Shown here piece after piece: positions 57,583 through 64,000 of a stretch of DNA of 64,000 bases (the stretch's first letter is position 1; each line of letters begins with the position of its first letter). A program made the translations under genes and the position numbers. The DNA is from Candidatus Microthrix parvicella Bio17-1 (GTDB lineage Bacteria; Actinomycetota; Acidimicrobiia; Acidimicrobiales; Microtrichaceae). Under the pieces are notes generated by a model. The model saw only the letters and a list, made by a program, of their open reading frames with translations, searched no databases and was not told the DNA's origin. Location of the stretch: contig NZ_AMPG01000008.1 of the NCBI RefSeq assembly GCF_000299415.1, positions 1 through 64,000 on the forward strand, read 5' to 3'.

Positions 57583-59043
57583 TCAGATGTGGGATTGCCG
57601 GCCGAACTCCGGATAGCCGGTGACGCCCATTTCCGGAACGTCAAGACCCAGTTGCTCGTCCTCCCGCGAGGAGCGGATACCACCCGAGGTGAAGCGGTCC
57701 TGAAGCTTGAAGAAGGCGTAGGAGATGCCGAAGATCACGGTGCACAAGACAACGCATCCAAGCAGCTGCGCCCCAAACTGGCCCACGTCACCGGCGATCA
57801 GCCCTTTCACGCCGCTCACATCAGAGCCGTTCCAGCCCGCCCCATAGCTGCCGTTGGCGAAAATGCCCACGCTGAGCACGCCGAACAACCCACACACGCC
57901 GTGCACCGAGATGGCGCCGACCGGATCGTCAAGGTGCAGCGTGCGTTCAACGAAGAACACCGACTCGATCACCAACACCCCGGCGATGGCACCGATCACG
58001 GCCGCGGCCCACGGGGCCACGAACGCACACGGCGCCGTGATGGCGACCAAGCCGGCCAGCATGCCGTTGACCATCATCGCCGGGTCGGGTTTGCCCGTCC
58101 GCCGGGTGATCCATCCGATGGATGCCACCGCACCAAACGCCGCCGCGATCGCGGTGTTGGCCGCCACGGTGGCGAACTGAATGTCGGTGGCTGCCAAGGT
58201 GGAGGCGGCATTGAAACCAAACCATCCGAACAGCAGGATGAACGTGCCCAGCATGGCCATGGGGATGTGGTGGCCGGGGATCGCCTGGGGTTTGCCATCG
58301 ACGAACTTGCCGATTCGAGGCCCCAACACAATCGCACCTGCCAAGGCCGCCACGCCACCCACTGCGTGCACGACGCCGGACCCGGCGAAATCGGCATACC
58401 CGGCACCCAGGTGCATCGAGTGCCAACTTTGGGCCAGCCATCCACCGCCCCACGTCCACGCAGCGAACAGCGGGTAGTAGAACGCCCCGCAGAACAGTCC
58501 CCACACGCAGAAACTGCCCCACTTCCAACGTTCGGCCATCGAACCGGTGGGGATGGTTGCCGTGGTGTCCATGAAGGCCACCATGTAGAGGAAGAGGCCG
58601 AACAAGGCTGCGCCCCCCGTAGCGGCGGATTGGCCCGATAGGAACCAACCGCCCTGGTGCAGGAACGTCCAATCTCCCGACCCGACCAATGCACCCCCAA
58701 CCGGGTTGTCCAAGCCAATCGTCGGGGCGGAGAAGCTGCCAAAGGCCAACGGAAACCCGACGGCGAAGAACGCCACGAAACCCAGGCCGAACACTGCGAA
58801 GTTGGTGCTGACCACGTGGGCGGCGTGCTTGGCCCGACAGAACCCGGTTTCCACCATGGCGAACCCGGCCTGCATGAAGATCACCATCGCGGCCCCGATG
58901 ACCACCCAGAGGAGGTTGACCTGGGTGCCCAGAACCTCCACCGGGTCGGTGACGCTTTGAGCGCCGGCCACTTGCGGGAACAGCGCCACAACGGCGCCGC
59001 CAACCGCGGCGGCTGCGCTAAAGCGAAGGAGTAATCGACGCAT
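57583..59043 (-). CDS. amt: Ammonium transporter
   Basis: A 486-residue Amt/MEP/Rh channel. ATG 59043 starts a signal-like helix (LLLRFSAAAAVGGAVVALF) ending in VAGAQS, so the N-terminus may be cleaved, as in some actinobacterial Amt proteins. Seen: VETGFCRAKHAAHVVSTNFA, WTWGGGWLAQSW, YADFAGSGVVHAVGGVAALA (first pore His), FGWFGFNAASTLAAT and AISVHGVCGLFGVLSVGIFA (second pore His). The C-terminus keeps the DQxxxGLD-like DEQLGLDVPEMG regulatory helix. No glnK neighbour is present. Confidence 0.93.
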   Translation of the reverse strand: MRRLLLRFSAAAAVGGAVVALFPQVAGAQSVTDPVEVLGTQVNLLWVVIGAAMVIFMQAGFAMVETGFCRAKHAAHVVSTNFAVFGLGFVAFFAVGFPLAFGSFSAPTIGLDNPVGGALVGSGDWTFLHQGGWFLSGQSAATGGAALFGLFLYMVAFMDTTATIPTGSMAERWKWGSFCVWGLFCGAFYYPLFAAWTWGGGWLAQSWHSMHLGAGYADFAGSGVVHAVGGVAALAGAIVLGPRIGKFVDGKPQAIPGHHIPMAMLGTFILLFGWFGFNAASTLAATDIQFATVAANTAIAAAFGAVASIGWITRRTGKPDPAMMVNGMLAGLVAITAPCAFVAPWAAAVIGAIAGVLVIESVFFVERTLHLDDPVGAISVHGVCGLFGVLSVGIFANGSYGAGWNGSDVSGVKGLIAGDVGQFGAQLLGCVVLCTVIFGISYAFFKLQDRFTSGGIRSSREDEQLGLDVPEMGVTGYPEFGRQSHI

Positions 59044-59272
59044 GGAGTGTCTCCTGACCTTGGGCACCGGGGGTGCTGCCGTAGCCGGCGAATGCCGACC
59101 ACACTCCGTGCGAACAAGTTCGCGTGACGAAGTAGCCGTACGCTCGCATCGCCGTGTTTCGGTTCGACGACCCGAATGTTGCCGGTCGATGAACAGGTGG
59201 AACCTTCAGGTGCGGGTCGTTCCGGGGCGCGCACAAGGAAGCCTCACCCTTGTGACGGCCCGGTCGGTGAAC

Positions 59273-59920
59273 CTACGCCTGTGGGGTCGGTTGGGGAACG
59301 CTGGGCTCGTCTGGCGAGCGAAAGCGTTCCTGAGCCACGGCAAACACGGCGGGCAACACCGAAATGCCCACGATGACCAGGAGGGTCAGTTCCAGGTGAT
59401 CGCGAACGACCGCCATGTTGCCGAAGCGGTAGCCGATCAGGGTGACCCCCGCCCCCCACAACACGCCGCCGACCACGTTGAAGCGGGCAAACGACCGGTA
59501 GGGCATGTCGCCCACACCGGCCACCACGGGGCAGAGGGTCCGCACGATGGGCACGAAGCGGGCCAGCACGATGGCCTTCGGTCCATGTCGATCGAAGAAG
59601 GCAATGGTGCGGTCCCGATGCTCAGCCTTCAAAACCCGCCGGTCGGAGCGCTTGAACAACGCAGGACCCGCGCGGCGTCCCAGGAGATAACCGGTTTGGT
59701 CCCCAGCGACGGCGGCAACGACCACCACCAGGATCAACACCCAGATGTTGGGGTTGAACGACAGCCGGGGCAAAGCCCCCGCAGCCGCAGCTCCGGCGGT
59801 GAACAACAGCGAGTCGCCGGGGAGAAAGAACCCAATGAGCAGGCCGGTCTCGGCGAAGATGACGGCGGCGATGCCGATCAGCCCGAAGGCATCGATCAGA
59901 TGGCTGGGCGAGAGATTCAT
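59273..59920 (-). CDS. DedA family membrane protein
   Basis: A 215-residue DedA/SNARE-associated protein. Seen: AVIFAETGLLIGFFLPGDSL (helix with the conserved acidic residue and PGD), AVAGDQTGYLLGRRAGPALF, FDRHGPKAIVLARFVPIVRT (conserved Arg) and VAGVGDMPYRSFARFNVVGG. Some DedA proteins flip undecaprenyl-phosphate or phosphatidylethanolamine across the membrane. A second DedA gene lies 215 bp away in the opposite direction. The 229-bp gap to amt holds no gene. Confidence 0.9.
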   Translation of the reverse strand: MNLSPSHLIDAFGLIGIAAVIFAETGLLIGFFLPGDSLLFTAGAAAAGALPRLSFNPNIWVLILVVVVAAVAGDQTGYLLGRRAGPALFKRSDRRVLKAEHRDRTIAFFDRHGPKAIVLARFVPIVRTLCPVVAGVGDMPYRSFARFNVVGGVLWGAGVTLIGYRFGNMAVVRDHLELTLLVIVGISVLPAVFAVAQERFRSPDEPSVPQPTPQA

Positions 59921-60135
59921 CAGTGTGGTTCCGGCCCATTCGCGTGCACGATCTCAGACGATCACGTCACCATGGCCGGACGGGCTTCCAGCTCGGCCAC
60001 GAACGAAAGCGTATCCACATTCGTGCCCGACCGGGCGCGGCCCGACGCCTTGGCGCCGTCACCGACGGGTTCGACGCCGCCCGTAGGATCGGGAGGTCGG
60101 GGTTGGCGTCGCCACGCCCGACGGGCGGAGCCTGC

Positions 60136-60837
60136 ATGAACAGCCTGATCGAGCACCTCACCGGCCTTGCGGCCCCATGGCTGTACGTCGCCGTGGGCAC
60201 CCTCGCAGCGGCCGAGGCGGCCATCCTGGTTGGGCTGGTGTTTCCGGGCGAGACCGCGTTGCTGATCGGAGGCTTCGCCGCATCCCAGGGGCGGGTGAAC
60301 CTGGCGGTGATGGTGGCGGTGGCGGTCGGCGCGGCCATCGTTGGCGATTCGATCGGCTATGAGGTGGGACGGCACTTTGGGCCGCGCATTCGCGACACCC
60401 GGGTCGGTCGCTGGGTGGGCCAGGACCGCTGGGAGCGTGCAGAACGCTCGCTTCAGCATCGTGGCGGACCGGCGGTGATGTTTGGCCGCTGGGTGGGCAT
60501 TCTTCGGGCCATCGTTCCCGGGGTTGCCGGTATGACCCGCATGCCCTATCGCCGGTTTCTGATCTGGAATGTGATCGGCGCTCTGGTGTGGGCCCCCACC
60601 ATGGTGATCGGCGGGTACCTGGCGGGCAGCAGCTACCGGGCGCTTGAAAGCTGGTTGGGACGGGCAGGTTTGGTGATCTTCGTGGTGTTGCTGGTTGGCG
60701 TTGCCGGGTGGCGGTGGCTCAGATGGGCGGCGGCCCGCCAAGAACCGCGAGGCGACGGCCACTCTTCAGCTGAACCACAGGTTGAGCGGTCACACTCCAC
60801 GGGCACGACCTCACAACACCGGCAGGAACCCGGGTAG
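60136..60837 (+). CDS. DedA family membrane protein
   Basis: A 233-residue paralogue of the 59273 product. Start ATG 60136 after GGCGGAGCC. Seen: AAEAAILVGLVFPGETALLI (Glu in the PGE position), AIVGDSIGYEVGRHFGPRI, RGGPAVMFGRWVGILRAIVP (conserved Arg) and GVAGMTRMPYRRFLIWNVIG. The tail is hydrophilic. It lies 3 bp before the response regulator, so the transporter-like protein and the two-component system form one operon; an envelope-stress theme is inferred. Confidence 0.88.
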   Translation: MNSLIEHLTGLAAPWLYVAVGTLAAAEAAILVGLVFPGETALLIGGFAASQGRVNLAVMVAVAVGAAIVGDSIGYEVGRHFGPRIRDTRVGRWVGQDRWERAERSLQHRGGPAVMFGRWVGILRAIVPGVAGMTRMPYRRFLIWNVIGALVWAPTMVIGGYLAGSSYRALESWLGRAGLVIFVVLLVGVAGWRWLRWAAARQEPRGDGHSSAEPQVERSHSTGTTSQHRQEPG

Positions 60838-60840
60838 AAC

Positions 60841-61512
60841 ATGCGAATTCTGGTGGTTGACGACGAGCCACGCCTGGCCGCGGCAGTGCAGCGCGGGCTG
60901 GAGGCGGAGGGGTTCGCCGTCGACGTCGCCTCCACCGGCGACGAGGGGCTGTCGATGGCCACCGAGGTGACCTACGACGTGATCGTGTTGGACATCATGT
61001 TGCCCGGCATAAGCGGTTACACCGTCTGCGGTCGCCTTCGGGAGGCCCAGGTGTGGACGCCCATCATCATGCTGACCGCCAAGAGCGGCGAGTGGGACGA
61101 GGCCGAGGCGCTCGACACCGGTGCCGATGACTACCTGTCGAAGCCGTTTTCGTTCGTGGTGCTCGTCGCCCACATCCGAGCGTTGCTGCGGCGGGGAGCG
61201 GCAGAGCGGCCGGCCAAGCTCAGCATTGGCGATCTGGTGTTGGATCCGGCCGCCCGCTCGTGCGTCCGGGGCGATGTCGTCATCGAGTTGACCGCCAAGG
61301 AGTTCTCGGTGCTCGAGTTCCTCATGCGTTCGCGGGGCGACGTGGTGACCAAGTCGCGGATCGTCGACCACGTGTGGGATGCGGCCTACGACGGCGACCT
61401 CAATGTGGTCGAAGTGCACGTCAGTGCGCTGCGCCGCAAGATCGATGCACCCTTTGGCACCGACACCATCCGAACCGTCCGCGGGGCCGGTTATCAGCTC
61501 GTCACGCCATGA
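60841..61512 (+). CDS. OmpR/PhoB-family response regulator
   Basis: A 223-residue regulator. Receiver domain: VVDDEPRLAA (Asp7, Asp8), phospho-acceptor Asp51 in VIVLDIMLPG, Thr in IIMLTAKSG, Lys in YLSKPFSF. The DNA-binding winged helix contains LTAKEFSVLEFLMRSRGDVV, SRIVDHVWD and VEVHVSALRRKID, ending TVRGAGYQLV. It is the partner of the sensor kinase that overlaps its stop (ATGA). Confidence 0.93.
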   Translation: MRILVVDDEPRLAAAVQRGLEAEGFAVDVASTGDEGLSMATEVTYDVIVLDIMLPGISGYTVCGRLREAQVWTPIIMLTAKSGEWDEAEALDTGADDYLSKPFSFVVLVAHIRALLRRGAAERPAKLSIGDLVLDPAARSCVRGDVVIELTAKEFSVLEFLMRSRGDVVTKSRIVDHVWDAAYDGDLNVVEVHVSALRRKIDAPFGTDTIRTVRGAGYQLVTP

Positions 61513-62881
61513 TGCGGCTGCCGAAGGCCGGCTCGGTTCGAACCCGAACCACGTTGGTGGCCGCCGGCGTGGTCGGGCTGGCACTGATGGTGTCGGGGCT
61601 TGGCCTGACCGGACTGGTTCGACACCGCCTCATCGACGCCGAACGGGTTGCAGCCCGGGTGCGCGCCGACGATGTTGTGGCACTCGCTCAAACCGGCACG
61701 CTGCCCAACCCGCTCTCGTATCCCGGCGAGGAGTCGGGCGCCACCCAGGTGCTCGACGCCAACGGCAAGGTCATCGATACCACCGACAACCTGGAAGATG
61801 ACTCGCCACTCAGCAGCCTTCGTCCGCCGGTCGGGGAACACGCTTCCGAGGTCCGCACCGACGTTTCGCTGGAAGACGACGATCGGTACCTCATCGTTGC
61901 CACCACCGCCGTGGTGTCGGGCCAACGCCTCACCGTCCAGGCCGCGGCCTCACTGGCGGCGGCCGACGCCACGGTGGCCACGCTGGTGGGCACGTTGTCA
62001 TGGGGTATTCCGCTGCTGATCCTGCTGGTGGCCGCCACCACCAGGTTGCTGGTTGGGCGAGCCCTCCGGCCGGTGGGTGCCATCACCAGGGAGGTCGCCG
62101 ACATCTCCCAGGTCGACCTGCATCGTCGGGTGCCCGAACCGACCACCAAGGATGAGATCGCACGGTTGGCCATCACCATGAACCAGATGCTGGCCCGACT
62201 CGAATCGTCGTCGGCCCGCCAGCAACGGTTTGTGGCTGACGCGTCTCACGAGATGCGCAGTCCGCTGGCTTCGTCGCGCGCTGTGCTGGAGGTGGCCGCC
62301 CTGCACCCCGGATCCGCCAACGACCTGGTTGCAGCCATCAACGATTCGCTGATCGATCACCGGCGCCTCGAAGCGCTGGTGGCCGACCTGTTGCTGCTCG
62401 CCCGCCTCGATGGTTCGCAAACCACCACTCGACGAGCGCCGACCGACGTGGTTGCACTCGCTCGCGAAGTGGTCGAGCGCAGGATCGAGACCGACGTCAC
62501 CCTGGTCTCGCACAGCACCAACATCGGTGACATCGGTGATGCGATCGTGATGGCCGACCGGCCGCAGGTCGATCGGGTGCTGACCAACCTGCTGGACAAC
62601 GCCGCCCGCCATCTCGTTCACGTACAGAAGTGACCGTTGACCGCCATGGAGCGACGGTCGACATCACGGTGGACGACGACGGGCCGGGTATCCCCGAGAT
62701 CGATCGCAAGCGGGTGTTTCAACCGTTTACACGGCTCGACGAGGCCCGCACCGCCGAGTTGGGCACGGGCTTGGGCCTGGCCATCGTCGCCGAGATCGTC
62801 AGCGACCTCGAAGGCCGGGTTCGGGTGGATGACAGCCCGCTCGGCGGTGCGCGGTTCGTGGTCTGCCTGCCGGCCCCATAA
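61509..62881 (+). pseudogene. Sensor histidine kinase with a one-base frameshift in the ATPase domain
   Basis: ATG 61509. Layout: membrane helix (TTLVAAGVVGLALMVSGLGL), extracytoplasmic loop, second helix (WGIPLLILLVAATTRLLVGR), HAMP, then the H-box FVADASHEMRSPLASSRAVL with His247. The N-box VLTNLLDNAARH is reached near residue 368, but the frame then stops at 62631-62633. The G1/G2 boxes (DDGPGIPEIDRKRVFQPF, GTGLGLAIVAEIV) follow in the next frame up to TAA at 62879-62881. One missing base near 62611-62613 explains this. It may be a real mutation or a sequencing error; if corrected the kinase is 457 residues or so. Confidence 0.85.
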
Positions 62882-62912
62882 CGCCCGGTCTTCACCGACG
62901 CATACTGGGGTG

Positions 62913-63341
62913 ATGGCAGAACGACGAAGCGGCAGAATCCACACCCCAAGCTGGCGCCGTCACCCGGCCGTGCGCTCCGGCAACCAACTCACCCGCGGTG
63001 AACGCTGGGCCGACCGACTGCGAAACGGCATGGGCTCGTGGGGTTTCGTCATTGCCGCCCTGGTATTTCTGGCCGGGTGGATGCTGGGCAACCGCGGCGG
63101 CGGCTTCGACCCGTACCCGTTCATCCTCCTCAACCTGGTGTTGTCATGTTTGGCAGCAATGCAGGGCGCCATCCTGCTGATCGCCGCCAAACGCGAAGAC
63201 CAGATCAGCAGCGAACTGGCGCGACACGACTATGAGACCAATCTCGACGCCATGAACGACATCAAGGCCATCCTCGTCCTCACTTCGGACATCCACCGCC
63301 AGACCGTTCAGCCCGTGGTGCCGCCCTCAAGCCAGGCCTGA
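62913..63341 (+). CDS. DUF1003 membrane protein
   Basis: A 142-residue protein. ATG 62913. Seen: NQLTRGERWADRLRNGMGSW, the helix GFVIAALVFLAGWMLGN, PYPFILLNLVLSCLAAMQGA and AILLIAAKREDQISSELARH with a Tyr/Asp-containing tail. Two membrane helices with both ends inside; function unknown. It follows the kinase by about 30 bp and may belong to the same transcript. Confidence 0.87.
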   Translation: MAERRSGRIHTPSWRRHPAVRSGNQLTRGERWADRLRNGMGSWGFVIAALVFLAGWMLGNRGGGFDPYPFILLNLVLSCLAAMQGAILLIAAKREDQISSELARHDYETNLDAMNDIKAILVLTSDIHRQTVQPVVPPSSQA

Positions 63342-63538
63342 ACACTCAGCTGCTGGGGGTTGAGGTTTGGGGCACCCTCGTCTGACCGGACGACGTGGTC
63401 AAGCCGGTGTCGGAAGCCACGGGCGAGCTGTCAACGACCGGGTTGACGGTTGCCGTCACCGGGGTATCGGCAATCGGGGTGGCCGTCGTTGGCGTCACGC
63501 CATCGGCCGTGCCCACGATCGAGGATTGACCATCACCG

Positions 63539-64000
63539 ATGATCAAGGTGCCAAGGGCATCCGAAGCGTCAGCAACGCCGACCGGGGCAGACCTGTTTGC
63601 CGACGACGACTCGCTGGAAGCGGCTGCCGCCACCCGTGGTTGGGCGGCCCCGGCGCGGCGGTCGGGCCGGGGCGGCGGTCGGGCCGGGGCGGCGGTCGGG
63701 CCGGTGCCATCGGTACCCGCCGTCAGCCCGTGCAAGGTGGCCAGGCCAAACAGCGGAAAGCCGGCGAAGCGAGTCAGCTAGCACCGATCGCGCTCCGCCC
63801 GTCCAACTCGCGAGCGGCGTGGTGCGCCGACTGGTGGGCACACCCAGATGCAGTGTCACGTCTCGGCACTGCGTGGATGGCATGGGAGGCCGCTTGGGCC
63901 GAAGGCGGCACAGCACCATCACGGTGGTGGGCGGTGGACTGGGCCGAACGCTGGCTGGCACCGTCCAACAAGTCCGGCACCTTCAGCGGATGCTCCAGCG
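63539..64000 (+). pseudogene. DUF4913-like gene out of frame at a 17-bp tandem repeat (3' end beyond window)
   Basis: ATG 63539 opens a frame (LFADDDSLEAAAATRGWAAP) that is lost after the repeats at 63649-63699. From about 63700 the next frame reads GEASQLAPIALRPSNSRAAW, then WCADWWAHPDAVSRLGTAWM, ending GTFSGCS, which resembles DUF4913 domains (WxxWW-HPEAxxRLxALWxAW and GPFxGC). Removing one 17-bp unit joins the two frames exactly. These proteins are typical of actinobacterial plasmids and integrative elements; function unknown. On the opposite strand 63346-63735 is also open with a Thr/Pro-rich end, so the assignment is not certain. Confidence 0.5.
63649..63699. repeat. 17-bp tandem repeat, three units
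   Basis: Unit GCCGGGGCGGCGGTCGG. Units at 63666-63682 and 63683-63699 are identical; the first, 63649-63665, has two differences. The unit length is not a multiple of three, so any gain or loss of one unit changes the reading frame. Confidence 0.85.

Noticed and set aside
59110-59123. Palindrome GCGAAC-AA-GTTCGC upstream of amt, LexA-box-like
   Set aside because: Actinobacterial LexA boxes have four bases between CGAAC and GTTCG; here there are two, and the neighbours are not SOS genes. GlnR-type boxes were also looked for and not found convincingly.
63346-63735. Minus-strand open frame with a Thr/Pro-rich C-terminus
   Set aside because: It could be the end of a secreted protein, but it overlaps the DUF4913-like gene, starts in the tandem repeat area and has no recognisable domain. 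Kept only as an alternative.

Overview
The window is high-GC, Gram-positive-type DNA. The RpoB rifampicin-region sequence, the Mycobacterium-like steroid C/D-ring genes, the DUF4349 and DUF2142 proteins and the frequent GTG/TTG starts all point to Actinomycetota. My best guess is a member of the Acidimicrobiia (Microthrix/Ilumatobacter-like), but this is inference and not proven by a marker gene here. No rRNA, tRNA or CRISPR array was recognised.

Layout. (1) 1-560: 3' end of a tyrosine recombinase followed by inverted and direct repeats. (2) 700-13417: lipid/steroid catabolism. It holds two acyl-CoA dehydrogenases, ipdC-ipdB-ipdA-echA20 with a divergent short-chain dehydrogenase (the same order as Mycobacterium tuberculosis Rv3549c-Rv3553), and a DUF35/lipid-transfer-protein pair. 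A DUF4349 protein, a coiled-coil protein, a class C beta-lactamase-like hydrolase and a lipoprotein lie among them. The same palindrome sits upstream of the echA20/SDR pair and of the DUF35 gene, suggesting one regulon. (3) 13455-16597: bioF-bioD and a saccharopine-dehydrogenase-like reductase. (4) 16598-17315: a decayed coding region and a GAC-type repeat. (5) 17316-31938: the transcription/translation block rpoC, rpoB, rplL, rplJ, rplA, rplK, nusG, secE, all on the minus strand. It is interrupted between rplL and rpoB by a methyltransferase and a DUF2142 membrane protein. (6) 32194-34301: a PPOX-type flavoprotein and an orphan peptide/solute-binding lipoprotein.

(7) 34483-53087 is an accessory, defence-like island. 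A type III-like restriction subunit and a beta-class methyltransferase run into a 1230-residue leucine-rich-repeat/Roc-COR GTPase with two C-terminal membrane helices (8-bp overlap). An IS1380-family element with 14-bp terminal repeats and a CTAG target duplication has landed exactly at the stop codon of the GTPase gene. Beyond it, in the same direction, come an unknown 377-residue protein, a phospholipase-D-like protein and a superfamily 2 helicase, tightly packed or overlapping. Before the insertion this could have been one six-gene operon. Next to it lies a tandem duplication of a small coiled-coil membrane protein plus the N-terminal domain of a second LRR protein. That second LRR gene is broken by frameshifts, and the last copy is only a fragment. 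The N-terminal domain shared by the GTPase and the two LRR relics looks like an undescribed module and is the best candidate for something new here.

(8) 53071-64000: a YdeI-like protein, a haem-binding protein, a truncated membrane protein, a collapsed GT2 glycosyltransferase, a GT39-type glycosyltransferase, an ammonium transporter, two DedA proteins, a two-component system whose kinase carries a frameshift, a DUF1003 protein, and a DUF4913-like gene whose reading frame is broken by a 17-bp tandem repeat.
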